DNA of 64,000 bases from Jiangella gansuensis DSM 44835. GTDB lineage: Bacteria > Actinomycetota > Actinomycetes > Jiangellales > Jiangellaceae. The notes beneath the pieces were generated by a model. The model made no database searches, was not told where the DNA came from, and worked only from the letters and a program-made list of their open reading frames with translations. Positions 36,182 to 46,506 of the stretch are shown piece after piece. The stretch spans positions 4,804,070 to 4,868,069 of the forward strand of contig NZ_KI911782.1 of assembly GCF_000515395.1 (NCBI RefSeq), in the 5' to 3' direction. The translations under genes were made by a program, and so were the position numbers. Numbering within the stretch: the first letter of the stretch is position 1; each line of letters opens with the position of its first letter.

Positions 36182-37405
36182 TCATCGGGTCGCTGTCCCA
36201 CGCAGTACGGCCAGGGCCGCCGCGCTGAGCCGGGCTACGTCGGCGTCGTCGTTGCGGAGGACGGCTAGACCGCGGGCTGCCCGCAGCACACCGCGGGCGG
36301 CGCCTTCGCGCGGGCCCTCGTCGAGCGTCTCGATGTCGCTGACCTTGGCGAAGCCGACGATGCGACGCACGGCTTTCGCGGCGGCGTAGCCGGCGGCGTC
36401 GTGGCGCACTTCGGCGAGCAGTAATTCCAGCATGTCGTCGCCCCAGACCCGTGGGTCCAGGCGCCGCGGCCACAGCGCCCGCAGCTCCGTCTCGAACGCC
36501 CGCCACAGCCGCTCGGGCAGCTCTGCCAGGAGTACCGCCGCTCGCGCGTCGTCGCCCAGAGCCGTGGAACGGGCCGCGGCCAGCAGCAGGTTCGCCCATA
36601 CGGCGCCGAGGTCGAACGCGATGGGCCCGTAGAAGCCGAACTCGCTGTCGAACGCCCGCACCGACGCCGGCAGTCCGTCACCGGCGGCGCGGACGAACAC
36701 CGAACCGGTGTGCAGGTCGCCGTGGATGAGCGCCTGCGCCCGGGTCATGAACGCGAACTTCAGCAGCCCGATCTCGCGCAGCAGCTCGCGGTCGGAGCGC
36801 AGCGCGTCGACGTCGGCCTTGTTGGCCGGCAGCACCCGGTTGTGCTCATGGTCGATGTACGGTTCGGTGAACACGAGATCCTCGGTGATCTCGCACAGTT
36901 CGGGGTTCACCGCCGCCGCGACCACCCGCTTCTGCTCCAGCGGATCCAGTCCGAGCACCGAGGTGCCGAACGCGACCCGGGCGACGTAGCGGCCCAGCTC
37001 CGCGGCGGCGTACTCGTGCGGCCGGCCGGCGTTGAGCTCGCCGCGCCAGACCACGTGGTCGGACAGGTCTTCGATGGCCAGCACGTAGTGGGCCCGGTCG
37101 AAGTGGTACAGCGCCGGGACGTGCCCGGGGTCGATCGCCTGGTGGCGGCCCAGGATGAGCGCCTCGCGGGCTGAGCGCTCCCGTGTCATCGGCCAGGACG
37201 GGTCGGTGCGCACGTGCGGCAACGACTGCTTGAGCACCAGGGACGCGCCGTGGGCGTCACGCACGACGAAGACCAGGTTGAGGTTGCCGTCGCCGACCTC
37301 GACCACCGGCTCCAGCGCGCCGACGTCGACACGTCCGGCCAGCTCCGGCACCGACGCCAGGTACGCCGGGACCGTCTCGGCGCTCAGGTTCTGCCAGTCC
37401 GGCAT
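36182..37405 (-). CDS. mtnK: S-methyl-5-thioribose kinase, second copy
   Basis: 407 residues from ATG 37405, with a strong GGAGGAG six bases upstream. Same fold and motifs as the kinase at 26657: GDGNLNLVFVV, SLVLKQSLPHV, LAIEDLSDH hinge, LIHGDLHTGSVFV catalytic loop and FDSEFGFYGPIAFDLG. It is closer to textbook MtnK (MPDWQNLSAET start, SWPMTRERSARE, YIDHEHNR) than the cluster copy. It stands alone, 7 kb beyond the salvage run. The two kinases may differ in substrate (methylthioribose versus 5-deoxyribose) or regulation. Confidence 0.9.
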   Translation of the reverse strand: MPDWQNLSAETVPAYLASVPELAGRVDVGALEPVVEVGDGNLNLVFVVRDAHGASLVLKQSLPHVRTDPSWPMTRERSAREALILGRHQAIDPGHVPALYHFDRAHYVLAIEDLSDHVVWRGELNAGRPHEYAAAELGRYVARVAFGTSVLGLDPLEQKRVVAAAVNPELCEITEDLVFTEPYIDHEHNRVLPANKADVDALRSDRELLREIGLLKFAFMTRAQALIHGDLHTGSVFVRAAGDGLPASVRAFDSEFGFYGPIAFDLGAVWANLLLAAARSTALGDDARAAVLLAELPERLWRAFETELRALWPRRLDPRVWGDDMLELLLAEVRHDAAGYAAAKAVRRIVGFAKVSDIETLDEGPREGAARGVLRAARGLAVLRNDDADVARLSAAALAVLRGTATR

Positions 37406-37494
37406 GCGGTCTCCTCCTACGCTCGCACCGATCTGCCGTATGACGGTACGACGCCGGCTCGACGGAAGACTCGGCAGTAGGCCACCAAACACCG

Positions 37495-37540
37495 TGACGG
37501 GCGGTCCGGGGGTGTCCCAATTCCGCCGAACCGCCCGTCA
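37495..37540 (-). terminator. Inverted repeat after the sialidase gene
   Basis: TGACGGGCGGT (37495-37505) and ACCGCCCGTCA (37530-37540) are exact complements around a 24-base loop. They lie 33 bases beyond the sialidase stop on the minus strand. Probable terminator. Confidence 0.55.
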
Positions 37541-37573
37541 TCCTGCGTGCCGAGCTGCGCTACACGCGGCCGC

Positions 37574-39466
37574 TCAGCTCCGCGGCTCGCGCCGCGTCTG
37601 GTCCAGTGGCAGGTGCACGAGGGCCGACCCGCCGGGCGCGGCCTCACCGTTGGCCAGCGCCGCGACCTCGGCCGTGGTGGCGGCCCGGTCGAGGAACCAG
37701 ACCTCGTCGACGGCACCGAGGAGCTGGTTGGCTCCGTCCAGTCGCTGCGCGACGTGGAGACCGGCGGTTGCGTCGGCGGTCACCGAGCCGGGGATCGCAG
37801 CGGTGGTGGCCGCGGCCACGCCGTCGACGTAGAGAGTGATCGCGTCCGCGGAGCGCACCAGCGCGACGTGGTGCCAGGCGCCGTCGGCGAACGCGCCGGG
37901 AGCGGCCAGCGAGGTCGACGACAGGTCGGTGTCGATCAACGCGCGGATCCGGCCGGCACCGGGCTCCAGCCGCACCCAGAACTGGTTGCGATTGCCGCCG
38001 ACGCCGAACGCCCACAGCAGCGACTGGTCGGACTGCGCGTCGCTGCGGAACCACGCCGCGGCGGTGAACGGTCCGTCGCCGACATCGAGCCGGGACGTCA
38101 TCGGGACCGCGACATGCTCGCCCGTGGTGAACTCCAGCGCACCGGCGACGACACCGTCGACGGCATCCGGCGTACCCGTCACCACACCGTGCTGGTCGCC
38201 CCCGGACGCATCCGGTGTGATCACCGGCGGCGGGCCGGGTATCACGCGGTCCAGCAGCGGGGTCGGCACGCTCGCGTAGGTGATGCGCTCGTAGGTGCCG
38301 GAGTCGCCGTTCTCGTAGAGCACGCCGAGGGTGCGCCGGTTGGCGTCGACCAGGTCGGAGTACGCGGCCGGCCCGTCGTGCAGGGTCAGGCCGTCGCGCC
38401 AGGTCGCACCGGCGTCAAAGCTGTAGCGCAGGGTGAGGTCCCGCCGGGCGGACGGGTCGGCCGGGCCGGAATACACCAGCCGGTCGTCCTCGCGGGGCAG
38501 GCGCAGCACCGAACCCTGCACCACCGGCGTCACCAGACCCTCCACCAGCTGGTACGGCGCGTCGAAGGACTCGCCGCCGTCGCTGCTGGTGGTGGAGCCG
38601 CGGGTGCCGACGCTGCTGCCGTTCTGGTCACGGGCGTTGAAGTACAGGGTGCCGTCGGCGAGCTCGGTGACGGTGTTCTCGTTCGGGTTGAGCACGCCGT
38701 TGAGCGGGGTGTCGATGCCGCCGATCCGCCAGCTCAGGCCGCCGTCGTCGCTGTAGAGCGAGTGCGCGCCGTAGTACTTGGCCTCCTGGCCGGTGTCGCT
38801 GGAGCCGGGAGCCGGGCTGGTGGAGTGGTTCGCGGGCGCGACGAGCCGGCCGGCGTGCTCACCGTGCTCGAGTGCGATGGCGTGCAGCGGACCGGTGGCG
38901 TACCAGCGCCATTGTGGCAGCTTCGTGTCGGCGGTGATGTCGACCGGCTCGGACCAGCTGACGCCGTCGTCCGTGCTGCGCTGGACGAAGACCCGGCGGC
39001 TCTGCTCGGCCGTGACCTCGCCGCGCATGATCTCCGCCTCTGAGGCGTCGCCGGCGTTGTGCGTGCTGAGCAGCACGATGTCACCGGTGGCCGGGTCGAC
39101 GACCGGTGTGGGGTTGCCGAACACGTTGACGCCGTTGTCGCCGACCACCTGCAACGACCCCCAGGTGCGGCCGCCGTCGGACGAGCGGCGCAGCACGAGG
39201 TCGATGTCGCCGGTGTCGCCGCCACCGGCGACGCGGCCTTCGGCGAAGGCGAGCAGAGTGCCCTCATCGGAGCGGATGATGGCGGGGATACGGAACGTGT
39301 CGTACCCCTCGGTACCTGACTCGAAGACCACTGTCTGGCGGATGCCGCGAGTTTCGGCGGCCCCTGCCGCCGGACCAGCCGCGGCCAGGACGGTGGCTGG
39401 GAGCGCGGCGGCCAGCAGTACAGCGCTGGCTGCCACGATGCTGCGCGGGCGAGCCGATGTCACCAC
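37574..39466 (-). CDS. Secreted exo-alpha-sialidase with C-terminal LamG domain
   Basis: 630 residues from GTG 39466 (AAGGAGG six bases upstream; GTG 39463 also possible). Signal peptide: RPRSIVAASAVLLAAALPA, with A-x-A sites up to AAGAA. The sialidase propeller opens with DTFRIPAIIR, the family's FRIP motif with the first catalytic-triad Arg. It carries Asp boxes SSDGGRTW, STDDGVSW, SDDGGLSW, SSDGGESF and SFDAGATW. Residues from about 455 form a LamG/concanavalin-like domain (FTAAAWFRSD ... GAWHHVALVRSADAITLYVD), probably for carbohydrate binding. It releases terminal sialic acids from host or environmental glycans outside the cell. Divergent from a mutarotase-like gene. Confidence 0.92.
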   Translation of the reverse strand: MVTSARPRSIVAASAVLLAAALPATVLAAAGPAAGAAETRGIRQTVVFESGTEGYDTFRIPAIIRSDEGTLLAFAEGRVAGGGDTGDIDLVLRRSSDGGRTWGSLQVVGDNGVNVFGNPTPVVDPATGDIVLLSTHNAGDASEAEIMRGEVTAEQSRRVFVQRSTDDGVSWSEPVDITADTKLPQWRWYATGPLHAIALEHGEHAGRLVAPANHSTSPAPGSSDTGQEAKYYGAHSLYSDDGGLSWRIGGIDTPLNGVLNPNENTVTELADGTLYFNARDQNGSSVGTRGSTTSSDGGESFDAPYQLVEGLVTPVVQGSVLRLPREDDRLVYSGPADPSARRDLTLRYSFDAGATWRDGLTLHDGPAAYSDLVDANRRTLGVLYENGDSGTYERITYASVPTPLLDRVIPGPPPVITPDASGGDQHGVVTGTPDAVDGVVAGALEFTTGEHVAVPMTSRLDVGDGPFTAAAWFRSDAQSDQSLLWAFGVGGNRNQFWVRLEPGAGRIRALIDTDLSSTSLAAPGAFADGAWHHVALVRSADAITLYVDGVAAATTAAIPGSVTADATAGLHVAQRLDGANQLLGAVDEVWFLDRAATTAEVAALANGEAAPGGSALVHLPLDQTRREPRS

Positions 39467-39514
39467 GAGAATCCTCCTTCGTTGGAGCCGTCCCCGTGGA
39501 AATTCATCCCACAT

Positions 39515-39581
39515 CACATATGGGATATGTGTCAAGAATGTGTCCGTGCCCTTGACTGTCCGGACTCGGACTTGTTCTATA
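39515..39581. promoter_or_regulatory. Divergent promoter region with a 17-bp palindromic operator
   Basis: CACATATGGGATATGTG (39515-39531) is a perfect 7+3+7 palindrome. A minus-strand TTGACA (39535-39530) overlaps its edge and can serve as the sialidase -35. For the plus-strand gene, TTGACT (39552-39557) is followed after 17-18 bases by TTCTATA (39575-39581). A repressor at the palindrome could control both genes. The area is AT-rich against its surroundings. Confidence 0.6.
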
Positions 39582-39614
39582 TCCGACATCCCACTCATCT
39601 CAACGGAGGCCGAC

Positions 39615-40883
39615 ATGACCCAGCTGAGCCGACGACGTACGCTCGCCCTGGGCGCGGCCACCGCCGCGGCAGCCGGCACTGCCTGGGCGGGCGCCACCCT
39701 TCCCGCCGGTGCTTCACCGGCCCAGGCGAATTCCGCGGCCGGCGCCGGAGGCCGGCGCCCGGTCTGGACTCAGCTGCCGGACGTGCCCGCCAACACCACC
39801 GACTGGCACGACGCCATCCCCGTGGGCGAGCCGTACTGGGGCGCGCTCGGACTGGCCGGCCCGCTCGCCGGCGCACACGGCGACCACCTCATCGTCGCCG
39901 GCGGTGCGAACTTCCCCGAGCCCGCCCGCACAGCCACCAGGGCGAACACGCTGGGCAAGGTGTACTGGACCGACGCGTTCATCCTGCATCGCGGCCGCGA
40001 CGGTGAGTACCGCTGGCTCGACACCGACCTGCACCTTCCCGATGCCGTCGGCTACGCCGCCACGATCAGCACCGATGACGGCGTGCTGGTGATCGGCGGC
40101 GAGGGATACCGCGGCGGTCCCGGCGGCACCGCCCAGCGCCCGGTCGAGCTGTTCGCCGACGTCTACTACCTGCGCTGGAACGCCACCGGACGGACGCTCG
40201 AGCGTGAGAACCTCCCCGACCTGCCGCGGCCGATGTCGTACGCCGTCGCTGGAATCGTGGATGACGTCGTCTACGTCGCGGAAGGCGCCGACTTCGTCGC
40301 CCTTGACCTCGCCCGGCCCGATCGCGGCTGGACCACGCTGCCCACCTGGCCGGGCGACCCGCGCACGGTCGCCGTCGGCGCCGCCCAGGACGGCCGGTTC
40401 TACCTGCTCAGCGGGCGCGCCAAGCACGCGGACGGCAGCTGGACGCTCTACCGGGACGCCTACGCCTACGAGCCGCGCCGCCGGACCTGGCGGCGGGTGG
40501 CCGACCTGCCGTGGTGTGTCACGGCCGGGCTGGCCCATCCGGTCGGCCGCACCGGTCTCGTCGTGGCCGGCGGCGACCGGGACGTCGACCGCTGGAACCT
40601 CATCCAGCACCATGCCGCGCTGCGCGACGCCGCACCGGCCGGATCGGCCGAGTGGACCAAGCACAACGACATCGTCAGCTGGATCTACGACCACCACACC
40701 GGCTTCAACGTCGACCTGCTGCGCTACGACACCCGCCGCGACCGCTGGCAGGCCGACGGGCACTTCCCAGGCCCGCCGCCGGCAACGACGCCCGCGGTCG
40801 ACTGGGACGGTGACCTGGTGGTCGTCAGCGGAGAGATCGGCCCCGGGATCCGCACGCCCCGGGTCTGGTCCGTCCGGTTCTAG
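39615..40883 (+). CDS. Tat-exported kelch-repeat protein, N-acetylneuraminate epimerase (NanM)-like
   Basis: 422 residues from ATG 39615 (GGAGG upstream). The Tat-type leader is SRRRTLALGAATAAAAG. The mature protein has kelch propeller blades. WTQLPDVPANTTDWHDA, LIVAGGANFPEPA and VLVIGGEGYRGG recall NanM, which interconverts sialic-acid anomers; GGANFP is a strong family mark. Back-to-back with the sialidase and sharing its control region, it probably processes the released sialic acid outside the cell. No sialic-acid transporter or lyase is in this window. Confidence 0.85.
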   Translation: MTQLSRRRTLALGAATAAAAGTAWAGATLPAGASPAQANSAAGAGGRRPVWTQLPDVPANTTDWHDAIPVGEPYWGALGLAGPLAGAHGDHLIVAGGANFPEPARTATRANTLGKVYWTDAFILHRGRDGEYRWLDTDLHLPDAVGYAATISTDDGVLVIGGEGYRGGPGGTAQRPVELFADVYYLRWNATGRTLERENLPDLPRPMSYAVAGIVDDVVYVAEGADFVALDLARPDRGWTTLPTWPGDPRTVAVGAAQDGRFYLLSGRAKHADGSWTLYRDAYAYEPRRRTWRRVADLPWCVTAGLAHPVGRTGLVVAGGDRDVDRWNLIQHHAALRDAAPAGSAEWTKHNDIVSWIYDHHTGFNVDLLRYDTRRDRWQADGHFPGPPPATTPAVDWDGDLVVVSGEIGPGIRTPRVWSVRF

Positions 40884-40913
40884 CGACCAGGTAGGCCGGC
40901 CCGCGGCCGCCGC

Positions 40914-41558
40914 TCAGCCTTCCCGTCCTTCCCCGTCCGGGTTGAGCGGCGCGCCGTCGCCGTCGGCCGGCAGGTCGCCGCGTTCGACGGACTCGCCGCG
41001 GTCGCTGTCACGCTCCGGCGGGAACAGCTCCTCGAGCTCGTCCGTGGTGGGCGGGTGCGCGTCAGCGACGGCGTCGGCCAGCGCATCGCGGTCCACGACG
41101 TCGACACCGGCGCTGAGAGCGACCGCGGCACCGTCGTGCACGACGACGTACTCGTGCTGATCGCCGCTGACGCGGTACCACCCGATGTCGTCCGCGGTGC
41201 ACTCGACGTCTCCCGAGGCGTCGGCCGAGGCTCCAGCGGTGGCGAGTGGCCGCAGCGGGCAGTCGGTGTCGGTCATGCCGCGCGGGTCGACCGTCAGCAT
41301 CGCCAGGCCGCTGTCGGGCGACACGTACGCGGCGTTGTAGCCGGATTCGCCGTAGGGTCCGATGGACTGCCAGGCCGGCGTGAAGCCGTCCAGCGAGACG
41401 GCATAGATCACCTCCGGCGCGACCCCGATCTCCGCGGCTCGCTCGGCCAGCACGTCGTCCGGCGCAGGGCTCGCCGCCGATTCCTCTCCGCAGGCCGCGG
41501 CCGGCCCGGCAGCGACGAGAAGGACCAACATGTACGCGATACGGCGTCGGGACGTCAC
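40914..41558 (-). CDS. Putative lipoprotein of unknown function
   Basis: 214 residues. The signal MTSRRRIAYMLVLLVAAG ends at the lipobox PAAAC. The mature protein is acidic, with four further features: SIGPYGESGYNAAYVSPDSG, a Cys pair (TDCPL and VECTADD), WYRVSGDQHEYVVVHDGAAV and an unstructured Glu/Asp/Arg/Gly-rich tail. No family was recognised. Convergent with the kelch gene. Confidence 0.65.
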   Translation of the reverse strand: MTSRRRIAYMLVLLVAAGPAAACGEESAASPAPDDVLAERAAEIGVAPEVIYAVSLDGFTPAWQSIGPYGESGYNAAYVSPDSGLAMLTVDPRGMTDTDCPLRPLATAGASADASGDVECTADDIGWYRVSGDQHEYVVVHDGAAVALSAGVDVVDRDALADAVADAHPPTTDELEELFPPERDSDRGESVERGDLPADGDGAPLNPDGEGREG

Positions 41559-41590
41559 GCCCTCATCTTCTCAACGCACCGAAAAAGTGA

Positions 41591-41625
41591 ACGGCCCGGG
41601 CACCCCAGCGGGGCACCCGGGCCGT
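41591..41625 (-). terminator. Intrinsic terminator of groEL
   Basis: ACGGCCCGGG (41591-41600) pairs with CCCGGGCCGT (41616-41625), with an inner CCCC/GGGG stem. Read on the minus strand the hairpin is followed by TCACTTTTTC. It lies 26 bases after the groEL stop. Confidence 0.8.
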
Positions 41626-41650
41626 CGGTGTCGAGCCGGACGAGCCGGAC

Positions 41651-43357
<1,707 letters not shown>

Positions 43358-43381
43358 TCACTCACATGAATGACCGGAGCG

Positions 43382-43681
43382 TCACTTCTGCACGATCGCG
43401 AGCACGTCGCGGCCGGAGAGGATCAGCAGCTCGTCGCCGCCGTACTTCACCTCGGTGCCGCCGTACTTCGAGTAGAGCACCACGTCGCCGACCTTCACGT
43501 CGAGCGGAATGCGCTTCTCGCCGTCCTCGTCCCAACGGCCCTCGCCAACGGCGACGACCTCGCCCTCCTGGGGCTTCTCCTTGGCGGTGTCAGGGATGAC
43601 GAGACCGGACGCCGTGGTCTGCTCCGCCTCCAGCGGCTTGACCACGATGCGGTCCTCGAGTGGCTTGATGGAGACCGACAC
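43382..43681 (-). CDS. groES: Co-chaperonin GroES
   Basis: 99 residues from GTG 43681. [20 protein letters not shown] opens the protein and the mobile loop follows ([19 protein letters not shown]). [20 protein letters not shown] is the conserved core, and it ends in [10 protein letters not shown]. Heptameric lid for GroEL. Two CIRCE sites lie upstream, so expression should be heat-inducible through HrcA. Confidence 0.96.
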   Translation of the reverse strand: MSVSIKPLEDRIVVKPLEAEQTTASGLVIPDTAKEKPQEGEVVAVGEGRWDEDGEKRIPLDVKVGDVVLYSKYGGTEVKYGGDELLILSGRDVLAIVQK

Positions 43682-43773
43682 TTGTCTGACCTCCCCTTTC
43701 GCGGGATGTCACGAATGATTGCTTGTGGACCGGCCGCATGCCGCCGTCGTCGCGGGTGCCGGCGGAAGGACCG

Positions 43774-43800
43774 TTGGCACTCTCATGGTGAAAGTGCCAA
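43774..43800. promoter_or_regulatory. CIRCE element, proximal to groES
   Basis: TTGGCACTC, 9 spacer bases, then AAGTGCCAA: the HrcA-binding inverted repeat with small deviations from the consensus TTAGCACTC-N9-GAGTGCTAA. It lies 93 bases before the groES start. Confidence 0.85.
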
Positions 43801-43820
43801 GACTCAAGGTAGTCCGTTGC

Positions 43821-43847
43821 TTAGCACTCGGTCAAGGCGAGTGCCAA
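43821..43847. promoter_or_regulatory. CIRCE element, distal
   Basis: TTAGCACTC, 9 spacer bases, then GAGTGCCAA: a near-perfect CIRCE, 20 bases from the other copy. Its outer edge is 55 bases from the divergent methyltransferase start, so HrcA could also influence that gene. Confidence 0.92.
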
Positions 43848-43902
43848 GAGCGCACGTGGAGTACGGCGGCCGACGGGCTGGGCGCTGTGCGAAGGTGACC
43901 CG

Positions 43903-45081
43903 GTGGACCTCGACAGCCTGCGCACGCTCGCCTCGCCGGCCGGGTCCGCCCTACTCGCCGACGCGACCGCGGCGTACGGCCGGGAGGACGAGTTCGCGCT
44001 CGGCACTCGGCTGCGCCGCGACCATCCTCCCGAGTTGGTAGCGGCCGCCCTCACCCAGGCCAGGCTGCGCGCCCGCGCGTCGGAGAAGTTCGGCCCCGCG
44101 GACGCCGCACGGATGTTGTTCACCGTCGACGGCTACGAACAGGCCACCCGGGCCGGGGTGGCGCGGCGCCGGGCCGCCCGCATCACGGGCGTGCTCGGAC
44201 CCGGTGCCAGGATCGCCGACCTGTGCTGCGGCATCGGCGGCGACCTCATCGAACTCGCGCGGGCCGGGCTGGACGTCACCGGCGTGGAAGCGGATCCCCT
44301 GACTGTCGCGGTCACGCGCGCCAACGTGGCGGCGCTGGGCCTGACCGCGACGGTCGTCGAAGGTGACGCCGTCGCCCTCGACCGCTCGGGGTTCGACGCC
44401 GTGGTCTGCGATCCGGCCCGCCGCACCGTCCGCGGCCGGGTGTTCGACCCGGACGCCTACCGTCCGCCCTGGTCGTTCGTCCTCGAACTACTCGCGTCGA
44501 CGGCCTGCGTCAAGGTCGCGCCCGGCATCCCGCACGCACGCGTCCCCGCCGGTGTCGAAGCGGAGTGGGTGTCCGAGCGCGGCGAGGTCAAGGAGGCGGC
44601 GCTGTGGTCGGGCGGGTTCGCCGGAGACGGCGAACGGATCCGGCGGCGGGCGACGCTGCTGCCGTCGGGGGCGACCCTCACCGACGCCGACGACCCCGGT
44701 GCCGACGTCCGCGAACCCGGCGATTACCTCTACGAGCCCGACGGCGCGGTGATCCGGGCCGGGCTGGTGACGGCCGTGGCGGACGTCGTCGGCGGCGGCC
44801 TGATCGACTCCACCATCGCGTACGTGACCGCCGACCAGCACGTCCCCACGCCGTTCGCCCGCGCTTACCGCCTCACCGACCGGCTGCCCTACGACGTCAA
44901 GGCGCTGCGCAGGTACGTCCGCGAGCACGGCATCGGCACGCTGACGGTCAAGAAGCGCGGCGTCGACGTGCTGCCGGAGCGGTTGCGGGCGGCGGTCCGG
45001 CCCCGCGGCCGCGCGGCGGCGACGTTCGTCGTCACGCGGGTCGCCGGCCGAGCCGCCGTCCTGGTCGCCGAGCCGGTCTGA
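43903..45081 (+). CDS. SAM-dependent methyltransferase with THUMP-like C-terminal domain
   Basis: 392 residues from GTG 43903. SAM-binding motif I is IADLCCGIGGDLIELA, the acidic ribose contact VTGVEADPLTV, and motif IV VVCDPARRT, where DPAR is typical of this actinobacterial family. The C-terminal part (about 310-392; RLPYDVKALRRYVREHGIGT) resembles a THUMP-like RNA-binding module. A nucleic-acid (probably RNA) methyltransferase is likely but the target is unknown. Divergent from groES across the CIRCE region. Confidence 0.83.
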   Translation: MDLDSLRTLASPAGSALLADATAAYGREDEFALGTRLRRDHPPELVAAALTQARLRARASEKFGPADAARMLFTVDGYEQATRAGVARRRAARITGVLGPGARIADLCCGIGGDLIELARAGLDVTGVEADPLTVAVTRANVAALGLTATVVEGDAVALDRSGFDAVVCDPARRTVRGRVFDPDAYRPPWSFVLELLASTACVKVAPGIPHARVPAGVEAEWVSERGEVKEAALWSGGFAGDGERIRRRATLLPSGATLTDADDPGADVREPGDYLYEPDGAVIRAGLVTAVADVVGGGLIDSTIAYVTADQHVPTPFARAYRLTDRLPYDVKALRRYVREHGIGTLTVKKRGVDVLPERLRAAVRPRGRAAATFVVTRVAGRAAVLVAEPV

Positions 45082-45106
45082 CCCGCACTGCGGCAGACTC
45101 GTACGC

Positions 45107-45574
45107 ATGGCGGGCAGACGGAGCGCGGGCATCGTGCTGTGGCGCAGCGGGCCGTCCGGCGTCGAGGTGCTGCTCGGGCACATGGGCGGCCCGTTCTGGT
45201 CCCGCAAGGACGCCGGCGCCTGGTCCATCCCGAAGGGCGAGTACGACGACGGCGAGGAGCCCGCGGCCGCCGCACGCCGGGAGTTCACCGAGGAGCTCGG
45301 CCTGCCGGTTCCCGACGGCGACCTGGTCGAGCTGGGCACGGTGAAGCAGTCCGGCGGCAAGACGGTGACGGCGTGGGCGCTGGCCGGCGATCTCGACCCG
45401 GCCGACGTGGTGCCGGGGACGTTCGAGATGGAGTGGCCACCGAGGTCCGGGCGGCGCCAGGCCTTCCCCGAGGTCGACCGCGTGGCCTGGTTCGACCTGG
45501 ACACCGCCCGGGAGAAGATCGTCAAGGCCCAGGCGGCGTTCCTCGACGCGCTTCTGGAGACTCGTCCACGCTAG
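45107..45574 (+). CDS. Nudix hydrolase
   Basis: 155 residues from ATG 45107. The Nudix box is complete: Gly of GEYDDGEEP, five residues to Glu, seven to REFTEELGL. The N-terminal SAGIVLWR and WSIPKGEYDDGEEP resemble small actinobacterial NTP-pyrophosphohydrolases of unknown substrate. It starts 25 bases after the methyltransferase stop. Its 3' end overlaps the convergent GDPD gene by 53 bases. Confidence 0.88.
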   Translation: MAGRRSAGIVLWRSGPSGVEVLLGHMGGPFWSRKDAGAWSIPKGEYDDGEEPAAAARREFTEELGLPVPDGDLVELGTVKQSGGKTVTAWALAGDLDPADVVPGTFEMEWPPRSGRRQAFPEVDRVAWFDLDTAREKIVKAQAAFLDALLETRPR

Positions 45575-46277
45575 AGCGCAATCCAGCCACCGCTTCGAGC
45601 ATGCGGTCGACATGGTTGCCGTAGACGGCGTCGACCCCGGTCGGGACCAGCCGGGCCAGCGCCTGCCGGCTGTGCGCGTCCCAGCCGAACGCGTACACGC
45701 CCGCGTCGTGGAACAGCCCCACGTAGAGCTCGGTCCAGTCCAGCCAGTGCAGGTTGACCGCGTCGATGCCGCGCGCCGACAGCGTGGCGGCCCGGTGGCG
45801 GACCCCGTCGGCCATCCGGCTCACTCGCGTCGAGTCGACGAGCCGGACGTCGTCGGCCCGAGCCCGCCAGCTCGTGACGAGGTCGAGGTCCGGATGGCAC
45901 AGCCACAGCCGGCCGGGGACGTCGTCGCCGGCCGCCCGGGCGATCTCGACGATCCGGCCGAACGCCGCCGGGTCCTTCACATCCAGGGAGAGCTCGAACC
46001 CGGTGCCGCACACGGCGTAGAGCTCGTCGAGGGTCATGACGTGCGCGGGCAGGTCCGCCCGGGGCAGCTCGCTCATCGGCCGCCGCCGTGGCCGCCGGCC
46101 GACGACGCCGTCGTGGTCGAGTGCGACCTGCCCGTCGGCGGTCAGCCAGGCATCGCTCTCGAGGCCGGTCGCGCCCTGCCGCAGCGCCACCTCGAACGCC
46201 TCGCGGGTGTTCTCGCGTTCCTGCGCCATCGCGCCGCGGTGGGCGAACGTGATGGGTGGAACCAGCGGGGCGAACAC
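45522..46277 (-). CDS. Glycerophosphodiester phosphodiesterase
   Basis: 251 residues from GTG 46277. GDPD TIM barrel: ITFAHRGAMAQERENT (catalytic HRG and E-N-T), GLESDAWLTADG (metal-binding E-x-D), VALDHDG (His), and late FELSLDVKD and VYAFGWDAHS. It hydrolyses glycerophosphodiesters to glycerol-3-phosphate. No signal peptide, so cytoplasmic. The C-terminal SPEARRGTPPGP lies in the overlap with the Nudix gene. Confidence 0.9.
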   Translation of the reverse strand: MFAPLVPPITFAHRGAMAQERENTREAFEVALRQGATGLESDAWLTADGQVALDHDGVVGRRPRRRPMSELPRADLPAHVMTLDELYAVCGTGFELSLDVKDPAAFGRIVEIARAAGDDVPGRLWLCHPDLDLVTSWRARADDVRLVDSTRVSRMADGVRHRAATLSARGIDAVNLHWLDWTELYVGLFHDAGVYAFGWDAHSRQALARLVPTGVDAVYGNHVDRMLEAVAGLRSSVDESPEARRGTPPGP

Positions 46278-46360
46278 CCGTCGATCATCGCAGGCTGCGC
46301 GGCCCGCGTCTTGTCAGTGCTCGGACCAGGGTGCGAAAATGGATCTTCACCAGCCCACGG

Positions 46361-46400
46361 GTGCGAGTCACGCTCCCCGGCCTCGCGCCGTGACTCCCAC
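46361..46400. other. Inverted repeat in the gap before the carboxylate-amine ligase
   Basis: GTGCGAGTCACG (46361-46372) and CGTGACTCCCAC (46389-46400) pair over 12 positions with one mismatch around a 16-base loop. The rest of the 46278-46506 gap is less GC-rich than the genes and carries no recognised gene. The repeat could be a terminator, attenuator or operator; it lies 107 bases before the ligase start. Confidence 0.4.
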
Positions 46401-46506
46401 TCTCGGCCGAGCGATGCCTCCAGTCAATTCATGCCATCACTTTCTGTCACAAATCACGTGAGACTGGGCATTCCGTAAATGCCGGAAGACATGTCACACT
46501 CCGGGC

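Noticed and set aside
34719-36389. Plus-strand frame opposite the DUF222/HNH gene
   Set aside because: Ser/Arg/Thr-rich shadow; the minus-strand frame has a complete HNH motif.
37574-39697. Sialidase frame extended to 39697
   Set aside because: The extension crosses the operator region and the divergent gene start; the GTG at 39466 has a ribosome site and leads straight into a signal peptide.
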